The notes beneath the pieces are model-generated. The model did not search any database. It had not been told where the DNA came from and was given only the letters and a program-made list of their open reading frames with translations. The translations under genes were made by a program, and so were the position numbers. From contig NZ_BLAD01000064.1 in the NCBI RefSeq assembly GCF_009687845.1, forward strand, positions 41,956 through 105,955: 64,000 bases of DNA, in the 5' to 3' direction. This document shows positions 51,092 through 58,262 of this stretch, piece after piece. Position 1 is the first letter of the stretch, and each line of letters begins with the position of its first letter. This DNA comes from Acrocarpospora corrugata (GTDB lineage: Bacteria; Actinomycetota; Actinomycetes; Streptosporangiales; Streptosporangiaceae).

Positions 51092-51994
51092 GTGGAGCTG
51101 GGGTTTCTGGAGCCTGTCCCCGCCTGGCCGGCGGAAGTGATCGAGCTGGGCGACCTGGAGCTGAACGTCCGGGCCACCCCGGAGGGCCCGCCCGAGCGGG
51201 CCGTCTTCGTGCACGGGCTGGCGGGCTCCGCGACGAACTGGACCGATCTGATGGCGCTGCTGGCCGACGACGTGGCCGGCTACGCGGTCGACCTGCCGGG
51301 CGCGGGTCATTCCCCGGCCCCCGCCGACGGCGACTACTCGATCCACGCGCACGCGCGCGCGGTCACCCGCCTGATCGAGCATCTGGATGTGCCCGTACAC
51401 CTGTTCGGCAACTCGCTCGGCGGGGCCGTCGCGGTCCGGCTCGCCGCCGCCCGGCCTGAGCTGGTGCGCTCGCTCACCCTGGTCTCCCCGGCGCTGCCGG
51501 ATCTGCTGCCCCGGCTGGGGCCGGCCCGGGTGGCCATGTCGGTCACGCCGGTGCTGGCCGAGTGGGCGGTCAAGCGGCTCACCGCCGTGCCGGCCGAGCG
51601 GCGGATCCAGGCGACGCTGGAGATGTGTTACGCGGATCTGGCCCGGGTGCATCCGGCCCGGCTGCAGGAGGCGATCGAGGAGCTGCGGCGGCGGGACGGC
51701 CTGCCGTACGCGGCGGGGGCGCTGATCGCGTCGGCGCGCGGGATCGTCAGGGAGTACTTCAAGAACGATCTGTGGCGGGAGGCGGCCAGGATCCCGGTGC
51801 CGACCCTGGTGGTGCACGGCGGGCGGGACCGGCTGGTGGACGCGCGGATGGCGATCCGGGCAGGGCGGACCTTTCCGAACGTACGGATCGTCACCCTGCC
51901 CAAAGCTGGCCACGTGGCCCAGATGGAGTTTCCTGAGGTCGTCGCCAGGGAGGCGCGGCGGCTGCTGGCGGAGAGCCGTACGAGTGTGCGGTAA
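51092..51994 (+). CDS. Alpha/beta hydrolase (LipV-like)
   Basis: The 300-residue protein has the hydrolase pattern: VFVHGLAGSATNWTDLMALL, YAVDLPGAGHSP, and a nucleophile elbow LFGNSLGGAVAVRLAAARPE near residue 113. The acid lies in VVHGGRDRLVDARM near residue 250 and the His in LPKAGHVAQMEFPE near residue 275. GTG 51092 is behind GGCAGGAGG. The neighbouring moeZ and ATL genes place it where lipV (Rv3203) occurs in M. tuberculosis. The ester substrate is unknown. Confidence 0.85.
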   Translation: MELGFLEPVPAWPAEVIELGDLELNVRATPEGPPERAVFVHGLAGSATNWTDLMALLADDVAGYAVDLPGAGHSPAPADGDYSIHAHARAVTRLIEHLDVPVHLFGNSLGGAVAVRLAAARPELVRSLTLVSPALPDLLPRLGPARVAMSVTPVLAEWAVKRLTAVPAERRIQATLEMCYADLARVHPARLQEAIEELRRRDGLPYAAGALIASARGIVREYFKNDLWREAARIPVPTLVVHGGRDRLVDARMAIRAGRTFPNVRIVTLPKAGHVAQMEFPEVVAREARRLLAESRTSVR

Positions 51995-52106
51995 GCGGTT
52001 GCCGGATTGGGGAATGCACGGACACCCCGGCTAGGTTGAGATACGACACGTGGGCGTGTGAGTCCGCGTGAGCCGTACCCCGAATGCCCTGAAATGGGAG
52101 AGAACT

Positions 52107-53288
52107 GTGTCGTTGCCACCGCTGGTCGAGCCGGCTGCCGAGCTCACCGTCGACGAGGTGCGTCGTTACTCGCGCCACCTGATCATTCCCGACGTCGGGA
52201 TGGCCGGGCAGAAGCGGCTGAAGAACGCCAAGGTCCTCTGTGTCGGCGCGGGTGGTCTCGGGTCCCCGGCGCTCATGTACCTGGCCGCGGCCGGGGTGGG
52301 CACGCTCGGCATCGTCGACTTCGACATCGTGGACGAGTCCAACCTGCAGCGGCAGATCATCCACGGCCAGTCCGACGTGGGCCGGCTGAAGGCCGAATCC
52401 GCCGCCGCCACGGTCCGCGAGATCAACCCGCTGGTCCACGTGGTCATCCACAACGTGGCGCTGACCACCGACAACGTGATGGACATCTTCGCCGGCTACG
52501 ACCTGATCGTGGACGGCACCGACAACTTCGCCACCCGCTACATGGTCAACGACGCGGCCGTGCTGCTCGGCAAGCCGTATGTGTGGGGGTCCATCTACCG
52601 CTTCGACGGCCAGGCGAGCGTCTTCTGGGCCGAGCACGGCCCCTGCTACCGCTGCCTCTACCCGGAGCCCCCGCCTCCCGGCATGGTCCCGTCCTGCGCC
52701 GAGGGCGGCGTGCTCGGCGTGCTCTGCGCCTCGATCGGCTCGATCCAGGTGAACGAGGCCATCAAGGTCCTCACCGGCATCGGCGACCCGCTGGTCGGCC
52801 GTCTGATGATCTACGACGCGCTGGAGATGAAGTACCGCGACGTCAAGGTCCGCAAGGACCCCGAGTGCGTGCTGTGCGGCAAGAACCCGACGGTCACCCA
52901 GCTGCTGGAGGACTACGAGGCGTTCTGCGGCACCATCTCCGACGAGGCCGCGCAGGCCGCGCTGGGCGCCACCATCACCGCCGCCGAGCTCAAGCAGATG
53001 CAGGACCAGGGCGAGAACATCTACCTGATCGACGTCCGCGAGCAGAACGAGTTCGAGATCGTCAGGATCCCCGGCTCGGTGCTGATCCCCAAGGGCGAGT
53101 TCCTCAGCGGGGCCGCGCTGGAGAAGCTGCCGCAGAACAAGCGGATCGTGCTGCACTGCAAGTCGGGCGCGCGCTCGGCCGAGGTGCTCGCGGTGCTGAA
53201 GAGCGCCGGATTCGCCGACGCGGTGCACGTCGGGGGCGGCGTGCTCAGCTGGATCAAGACCATCGACCCGGCGCTGCCCACTTACTGA
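52107..53288 (+). CDS. moeZ: Adenylyltransferase/sulfurtransferase MoeZ (ThiF/MoeB plus rhodanese)
   Basis: The 393-residue protein starts at GTG 52107 after GGGAGAGAACT. The N-terminal ThiF/MoeB domain includes CVGAGGLGSPALMYLAAAGV, IVDFDIVDESNLQRQI, and GTDNFATRYMVND. Cys pairs CYRCLYPE and CVLCGKNP bind zinc. The C-terminal rhodanese domain ends with LHCKSGARSAEVLAVL, whose Cys carries the persulfide. MoeZ adenylates sulfur-carrier proteins (MoaD, ThiS, CysO) and sulfurates their C-terminus, feeding molybdopterin, thiamin and cysteine synthesis. Intact and of normal length. Confidence 0.95.
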   Translation: MSLPPLVEPAAELTVDEVRRYSRHLIIPDVGMAGQKRLKNAKVLCVGAGGLGSPALMYLAAAGVGTLGIVDFDIVDESNLQRQIIHGQSDVGRLKAESAAATVREINPLVHVVIHNVALTTDNVMDIFAGYDLIVDGTDNFATRYMVNDAAVLLGKPYVWGSIYRFDGQASVFWAEHGPCYRCLYPEPPPPGMVPSCAEGGVLGVLCASIGSIQVNEAIKVLTGIGDPLVGRLMIYDALEMKYRDVKVRKDPECVLCGKNPTVTQLLEDYEAFCGTISDEAAQAALGATITAAELKQMQDQGENIYLIDVREQNEFEIVRIPGSVLIPKGEFLSGAALEKLPQNKRIVLHCKSGARSAEVLAVLKSAGFADAVHVGGGVLSWIKTIDPALPTY

Positions 53289-53349
53289 TAAAGCCCTTCC
53301 GATCCGTTTGTGGGGATGGCAGTCCCTACTGGGGGTTAAGGTCGGGGCC

Positions 53350-54069
53350 GTGAGGGAGAGACGCAGTTGGCCGACGATGCTGGTGGCGTCCGCTCTCACG
53401 GTGAGCTGCGCGATCGTCGCCGGGGTCGGGGCCAGTGCCGCGCTGGCTGAGCTGACCAGACAGCCCAGCCAGCAGGAACTCCGGCAGGCGGCGGCGGCCG
53501 AGATCTCCCGGCGCTGGCAGGTCTGGCCGGCCGGGAAGGTCTTCCCGGCCACCGTCGCCTACACCGGCGAGCAGGGCGGCGCGGAACGGGCCCGCCGGGT
53601 CGGCATCTCGGCCAGGACCGACTGCGTCGCCGCCGTCGACGCCGCGCTCCGCCAGACCATGCGGGCCGCCCGCTGCCAGGGCGTGCTCCGCGCCACCTAC
53701 CTGGACGCGCTGCAGGGCATCGTGGTCACGGTCGGCGTCGCCGCCTTCCCCGACGCCGGCGCCGCCGACAGCGCCGCCGCGGCCCTGCCGCAGGGCGGCA
53801 AACCCGCGCCCGGCCTGCGGGCCCTGTCCTTCCCGCGCACGGTGGCCGACCGTTTCACCGCGGCCGGCCGCCAGGTCGCGACGGTACGGCGAGCCGGCCC
53901 CTACCTGGTCATGACCACCGCGGGCCAGACCGACGGGCGACCGGCCCGCGCGCTGGGCCGGCAGCGGCCCACCATGTTCACCTTCACCGGCGACCTGGCC
54001 GACCGGATCGCCAAGGAACTGCTCGCGCCCGTGCTGCCCGACTGCGCGTCGAAGGAGTTCCGGTGCTGA
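53350..54069 (+). CDS. Mycosin-associated membrane/ectodomain protein, copy 1
   Basis: The 239-residue protein starts at GTG 53350. A transmembrane helix (MLVASALTVSCAIVAGVGAS) leads into an extracytoplasmic domain with conserved blocks: RRWQVWPAGKVFPATVAYTG, RRVGISARTDC, CQGVLRATYLDALQGIVVTV and VATVRRAGPYLVMTTAGQTD. Two cysteines in the C...C pair are shared with copy 2. I do not recognise a catalytic motif. It precedes the mycosin-like protease by an overlap of 7 nt (GTGCTGA), so the products are made together. It may anchor, inhibit or guide the protease. It follows moeZ by 61 nt. Confidence 0.72.
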   Translation: MRERRSWPTMLVASALTVSCAIVAGVGASAALAELTRQPSQQELRQAAAAEISRRWQVWPAGKVFPATVAYTGEQGGAERARRVGISARTDCVAAVDAALRQTMRAARCQGVLRATYLDALQGIVVTVGVAAFPDAGAADSAAAALPQGGKPAPGLRALSFPRTVADRFTAAGRQVATVRRAGPYLVMTTAGQTDGRPARALGRQRPTMFTFTGDLADRIAKELLAPVLPDCASKEFRC

Positions 54070-55301
54070 GACTGCTCCGCGGCCTGCTGGCGCTGCTGGT
54101 GTTCCTGCCCTGCCTGCTGGCCGGTCCGGTCGCCGCCGACGACGTCCGTGGCAGCCAGGCGGTCGTGCTGCGCACGCTGGGGCTGGCCAAGGCGTGGCAG
54201 GTCACCAAGGGCCGGGGCGTGCTGGTGGCGGTGCTGGACTCGGGGGTGGACCCGGACCACCGGGACCTGGCCGGGTCCGTACGGATCGGCAGGGACTTCA
54301 CCGAGGGCGCCAACCCCGACGACGTCGACCCGGTCCGCCTGCACGGCACCTACATGGCCTCCCTGATCGCCGGCCACGGCCACGGCCCCGAGCGCGGCGA
54401 CGGCGTGATCGGCGTCGCCCCCGAGGCCAGGATCCTCTCGGTCCGGGTGATCCTGGAGGACGAGGAACCCGGCTTCCGCACCTTCAACGCCGAGGCCCGC
54501 TACGAGGGCGTGGTCGCCAAGGGCATCAGGTACGCGGTGGACCACGGCGCCGACGTGATCAACCTGTCCATCTCCAAGGACCTGGCCACCGAGGCCGAGC
54601 GCGCCGCGATCCGGTACGCGATCTCCAAGGGCGTGGTCCTGGTCGCGGCGGCGGGCAACGACGGCGCGGGCCGCAGGACCGCGCCCTACTCCTACCCGGC
54701 CTCGATCCCCGGCGTGATCTCGGTGGCCGCGGTGACCAGCACGATGACCCGGGCCTCCTTCTCCAACCGCAACTCCTCGGTGATGCTGTCCGCGCCCGGC
54801 GTGGACATCCTGGGCGCCGGCCCCGACAACGAGTACTGGGTGGGCCGGGGCACCTCCCAGGCGACCGCCCTCGTCTCCGGCGTCGCCGCCCTCATTAAGG
54901 CGAAATATCCGAAAATGTCGCCTGCGTTGGTGGCGCAGGCGCTCGCCTCCTCCGCCGTCGCCCCCGGCGGCGCGCGGGCCACCCGCTACAACACCGCCAC
55001 CGGCTTCGGCGTCGTCAACGCCGCCCGCGCGCTCACCATGGCCGCCGTGCTGTCCCGGCACCGGGTCACCGCCACCGGCCCCGGCGTGCAGCCTCCCGAC
55101 CGCCCGATCGCCACCGCCCACCCGGGCCCCGTCGTCATCGTGCACCGCAACCAGCAGGCCATCACCGTCTTCGCCGGGATCGGCCTGGCCGGCCTGGTCG
55201 GCGCGGCCGGCTGCCTGATGGTGGTCGTCTTCCTGGTCCGCCGGGCGCGGCGAAACGCCGGAGTGGTCGCCGTTAGGCGGGATACGTATGCCATCCGCTG
55301 A
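54063..55301 (+). CDS. Mycosin-like S8 serine protease (type VII secretion-associated type), active copy
   Basis: The 412-residue protein has a signal peptide (about 1-25). The subtilisin domain has catalytic Asp59 in AVLDSGVDPDH, His94 in RLHGTYMASLIAG, the oxyanion Asn in VAAAGNDG, and Ser near 270 in GTSQATALVSGVA. A C-terminal helix (ITVFAGIGLAGLVGAAGCLM) anchors it in the membrane with the protease outside. In mycobacteria, mycosins (MycP) cleave ESX substrates such as EspB. No ESX core genes are in this window, so the partner may be distant. It starts inside the end of the preceding ectodomain gene. Confidence 0.88.
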   Translation: MLRLLRGLLALLVFLPCLLAGPVAADDVRGSQAVVLRTLGLAKAWQVTKGRGVLVAVLDSGVDPDHRDLAGSVRIGRDFTEGANPDDVDPVRLHGTYMASLIAGHGHGPERGDGVIGVAPEARILSVRVILEDEEPGFRTFNAEARYEGVVAKGIRYAVDHGADVINLSISKDLATEAERAAIRYAISKGVVLVAAAGNDGAGRRTAPYSYPASIPGVISVAAVTSTMTRASFSNRNSSVMLSAPGVDILGAGPDNEYWVGRGTSQATALVSGVAALIKAKYPKMSPALVAQALASSAVAPGGARATRYNTATGFGVVNAARALTMAAVLSRHRVTATGPGVQPPDRPIATAHPGPVVIVHRNQQAITVFAGIGLAGLVGAAGCLMVVVFLVRRARRNAGVVAVRRDTYAIR

Positions 55302-55353
55302 GATACCTCTACCGAATCGTTGGCTTACGGACGCATCGACGTAACATCAGAGT

Positions 55354-56187
55354 ATGTCGCCACAGCAGCCACGGACCGGCCGTACCCGGGTGCGCCCGTG
55401 GCCTGCCTCGCGGGGACGCGCCGCCGCCGCGCAGGCCGCCAGGGAGCGCGCCGAGTTAGCCCTCGGGATCCGGCTCCGCTCGATCTTCCTGGCCGTGCTG
55501 GCCGCGGTGCTCGGCGCCGCGGCCGTCGTCGTGCTGCTCGGCACCGCCGGCCTGCTCCAGGAGACCAGGTCCCGGCCGCTCACCGGCGAGGAACGCGCGG
55601 AGTACGTGAAACAGGACGTCGCCCGCCGCTGGTACGACTGGCCCGCCACCGTGGTCTTCCCCGAGGAGCTCGAATACACGGGGCTGGCCCGCACCCAGCA
55701 GTTCGCCCGCCGGGTCGGCGTCGCGCCGGAGATCCCGTGCTGGGCGGGGGTGGACGCGCCGGTCGCCTCGGCGCTCAACGAGAGCGGCTGCCAGGCGCTG
55801 CTCCGCTCCACCTACGTGGACCAGTCGGCCACGTTCGCGATCACGATCGGCATCGCCGTGCTCAAGGACGAGGACGCCAGGGTCGGCGCCGCCGCCAAAC
55901 TCCCGGTGGACGACCGGGTCGGGGTGCGCCCGGTGGCCTTCCCCGGCACGGTCACCGACCTGTTCGGCGCGGCCCAGCGGCAGCGCTCCGCCTGGGTCGG
56001 CGTCGGTCCCTACATTGTCTTCGTCACGGCGGGGTATACGGACGGCAGGACCCGCGACTCGATCCCGACGGAGGAGGCCTTGAACAGCGAGATGTGGCCT
56101 GCCGCGCAGGCGATCGGCGGCCGGGTGGCCCGTTCCCTGGGCGAGGAGCCCGACGTGCCGCGCTGCACCCAGGGGAACGCGTGCTGA
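55354..56187 (+). CDS. Mycosin-associated membrane/ectodomain protein, copy 2
   Basis: The 277-residue protein has a basic cytosolic N-terminus and a transmembrane helix (SIFLAVLAAVLGAAAVVVLL). Its ectodomain aligns with copy 1: RRWYDWPATVVFPEELEYTG, RRVGVAPEIPC, CQALLRSTYVDQSATFAITI and GVGPYIVFVTAGYTDGRT. The shared pattern (W-P-A...V-F-P...Y-T-G, R-R-V-G, C...C, T-A-G-x-T-D-G-R) shows that the two arose by duplication. It lies 52 nt after the active protease and overlaps the degenerate protease gene by 7 nt, again with GTGCTGA. Function unknown. Confidence 0.72.
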   Translation: MSPQQPRTGRTRVRPWPASRGRAAAAQAARERAELALGIRLRSIFLAVLAAVLGAAAVVVLLGTAGLLQETRSRPLTGEERAEYVKQDVARRWYDWPATVVFPEELEYTGLARTQQFARRVGVAPEIPCWAGVDAPVASALNESGCQALLRSTYVDQSATFAITIGIAVLKDEDARVGAAAKLPVDDRVGVRPVAFPGTVTDLFGAAQRQRSAWVGVGPYIVFVTAGYTDGRTRDSIPTEEALNSEMWPAAQAIGGRVARSLGEEPDVPRCTQGNAC

Positions 56188-57302
56188 GGACCGCCGCCGC
56201 GCTGGCGGCCACCGCCCTGGTCCTGGTGGCCGCGCCCACGCCGACGCCGTTGGACCGGTTGAACGTCGCCCCCGTCTGGAAGCAGACCAAGGGCGGCAAC
56301 GTCACCGTGGCCGTGCTGCACCAGCGGGTCGCCGCCGACGCCCCCGGGCTGGCCGGGCGGGTGGTCCAGGCGCCCGACATGACCGGCACCTACTACTCCG
56401 GGCCCGACACCCGCTCCGGTCCCTACGGCACCGCGCTGGCCGGCCTGATCGCCGGGGACGGCAGCGGCGGCGTCCAGGGCGTGGCCCCCGAGGCCCGCAT
56501 CCTGTCCGTGCCGGTGTTCGCCCCGCCGCTGGACGAGGAGCTGATCGACCCGCAGGCCGGGAGCGGCGGCATGGTCGACAGCCCGATCGCCCGTGGCATC
56601 AGGTACGCGGCCAACCACGGCGCCCAGGTGATCCTGGTGCCGGTCGGCATGTTCGGGGTGGCCAGGATCGACCGGGACGCGGTGGCGTACGCGCTGTCCC
56701 GGGGGGCCGCCGTCGTCTCCGGCGTGGGGGACTACGGGCAGTCGCCGTACGCGCGGGAGACGGGCTCGTCCTACTGGCAGTTCCCGGCCGGCTACCCCGG
56801 CGTGATCGGGGTGGCCGCGGTCAAGCCCGACGGCACGGGCGCGCCGTTCAGCAGCGACAACCTGTCCGTGCTGGTCGCGGCGCCCGGCGTGGAGATCACG
56901 GTGACCGGCGGCGGCAAGGTGACCGGCACCGGCTCGGCCAGCGCCCTGGTGGCCGGCGTGGTCGCCCTGATCAAGGCCAAACACCCCGAGCTGACTCCGG
57001 ATCTGATCGGCCGCGCGCTCACCGCGGGCACCCGGGCCCAGCCGCCGGCCGGCTACGACGACAAGATCGGCTTCGGCGTGGTGAACGCCGAGGCGGCGAT
57101 GGCGAGCGCCGACACGCTGGCCGGTTACAAGCGTTCCTTCGACGTCTCAGGCGAGCTCCACTTCGGCGGTGGACCGCTCTCGGAAGGACCCACCCGGCCG
57201 GGCCCCGATCCGGTTAGGCTCTGGGTGTACGGCATCGGAGTGATGCTGGGCCTGGGCGCATTCGGCGCCTCGGTGATACTGCTGGCGCGCCGTGGCAGCT
57301 GA
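56181..57302 (+). CDS. Mycosin-like S8 protease homologue lacking the catalytic triad (pseudoprotease)
   Basis: The 373-residue protein aligns along its length with the active copy: WKQTKGGNVTVAVLHQRVA, GVAPEARILSVPVF, GVVALIKAKHPELTPDLIGR. At catalytic positions, Asp is His47 in VLHQR, His is Tyr in GPYGTALAGLIAG, the oxyanion Asn is Asp in VGDYGQ, and Ser is Gly in GTGSASALVAG. So four key residues are replaced while the scaffold, signal peptide and C-terminal membrane helix remain. It should bind but not cut, perhaps as a partner or decoy for the active copy. It starts within the preceding gene. Confidence 0.88.
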   Translation: MLRTAAALAATALVLVAAPTPTPLDRLNVAPVWKQTKGGNVTVAVLHQRVAADAPGLAGRVVQAPDMTGTYYSGPDTRSGPYGTALAGLIAGDGSGGVQGVAPEARILSVPVFAPPLDEELIDPQAGSGGMVDSPIARGIRYAANHGAQVILVPVGMFGVARIDRDAVAYALSRGAAVVSGVGDYGQSPYARETGSSYWQFPAGYPGVIGVAAVKPDGTGAPFSSDNLSVLVAAPGVEITVTGGGKVTGTGSASALVAGVVALIKAKHPELTPDLIGRALTAGTRAQPPAGYDDKIGFGVVNAEAAMASADTLAGYKRSFDVSGELHFGGGPLSEGPTRPGPDPVRLWVYGIGVMLGLGAFGASVILLARRGS

Positions 57303-57403
57303 TTACATAACGGTGGCGATTCGAGTGCTTTTCGGGCGCGTGCTGCCCCAAGTTAGGCCATCTGGTCACAGGGCGGGGCAAAGTTTCGCTAAGGTCCCGC
57401 CTC

Positions 57404-57808
57404 ATGGGTTACGAGTTGCGCGTGGAGCGGGAGATACCGCTCGGCTACACCGAACTCGCGAAGTCGCTGGCGGCCGACACCTCGCCTGAGGCGTCGGAGG
57501 CCGGGTTCGAACTACGCGGGTTGCGGGAGGCCGGCGAGGTGGTCGTGCGCTTCGGCGACGCGACACATACCATCGCGACCTGGGCCACCTCGGCCTGTCG
57601 CCTGGTCGGCGAGCCCGGCTCCGACTGGCAGTTGGCCCAGCTGGCCATCCTGTCCGGTCTGGTCGGCGGACGCCTGACCGGCGAGGACGGTGAGGTGTAC
57701 TCCGTCCGCGATGGCATCCTGGAACAGGTGAGCAGCGGTTCCGTCCTGTTCGAGTTCGGCAAACTGGAAGAGATCCTGTCAGCCGGACCGGGCAGCTGGA
57801 GCGAATGA
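57404..57808 (+). CDS. Conserved hypothetical protein, 134 residues
   Basis: The protein reads MGYELRVEREIPLGYTELAK and ends with an acidic segment (FEFGKLEEILSAGPGSWSE). It has no membrane helix or signal. I do not recognise the family; the sequence mixes short strands and helices, and the blocks ATHTIATWATSACRLVGE and LAQLAILSGLVGGRLTGEDG are the most distinctive. It lies about 100 nt after the degenerate mycosin gene and 100 nt before the ATL gene; linkage to either is unclear. Start ATG 57404 lacks a strong ribosome site but follows AAGG. Confidence 0.6.
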   Translation: MGYELRVEREIPLGYTELAKSLAADTSPEASEAGFELRGLREAGEVVVRFGDATHTIATWATSACRLVGEPGSDWQLAQLAILSGLVGGRLTGEDGEVYSVRDGILEQVSSGSVLFEFGKLEEILSAGPGSWSE

Positions 57809-57829
57809 CCGACCTGACCCCTGCGCCAA

Positions 57830-57920
57830 TATTTCGCGCATACCCTGGCTCCCGCTGGACGCGGGCTGGAGCGTCATTGGCCCCAGGCCGTGAGGCAGGT
57901 AGCGATTGATGCGCGAAATA
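57830..57920. repeat. Separated inverted repeat around the ATL start
   Basis: TATTTCGCGCA at 57830-57840 is the exact inverse of TGCGCGAAATA at 57910-57920, separated by 69 nt. The right arm covers the ATG of the ATL gene (57909). Such placement could bind a dimeric regulator or fold to mask the start. Seen directly; function is inference. Confidence 0.5.
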
Positions 57921-58211
57921 CCGGCGTACGCGGAGCGTGTGCTCGATTTGGTCGAGCGCATTCCGCCGGGGCGGGTCATGTCCTACGGCGACGTCGCCGA
58001 ATACCTCGGCGAGGGCGGACCGCGGCAGGTCGGCAGGGTGCTGGCGACCTGGGGTGGCGGCGTTCCGTGGTGGCGCGTCATCCGAACAGATGGAACTCCG
58101 CCGCCTGGCCACGAAAGCGAGTGTCTGCGCAGGTGGCGCGAGGAGGGAACCCCGGTCGCGGGGGTCCGGGCCCAGATGCGTACCGCACGATGGGACGGAA
58201 CTCCTCTGTGA
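57909..58211 (+). CDS. MGMT-like alkyltransferase-like (ATL) protein
   Basis: The 100-residue protein has the MGMT fold: ERVLDLVERIPPGRVMSYGD, VAEYLGEGGPRQVGRVLA, and the site VPWWRVIRTDG. In MGMT the site reads P-C-H-R; here the reactive Cys is Trp, which marks ATL proteins. ATLs bind O6-alkylguanine in DNA and pass the lesion to nucleotide excision repair rather than repairing it. The ATG at 57909 is chosen; TTG 57906 is possible. Its position upstream of the adnA-like helicase agrees with Rv3204 next to Rv3202c. Confidence 0.87.
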   Translation: MREIPAYAERVLDLVERIPPGRVMSYGDVAEYLGEGGPRQVGRVLATWGGGVPWWRVIRTDGTPPPGHESECLRRWREEGTPVAGVRAQMRTARWDGTPL

Positions 58212-58262
58212 CCGGCATTACTATTTCCAGAAACCCGGTCATCTGAAGGGTGGTGCCCCCTT

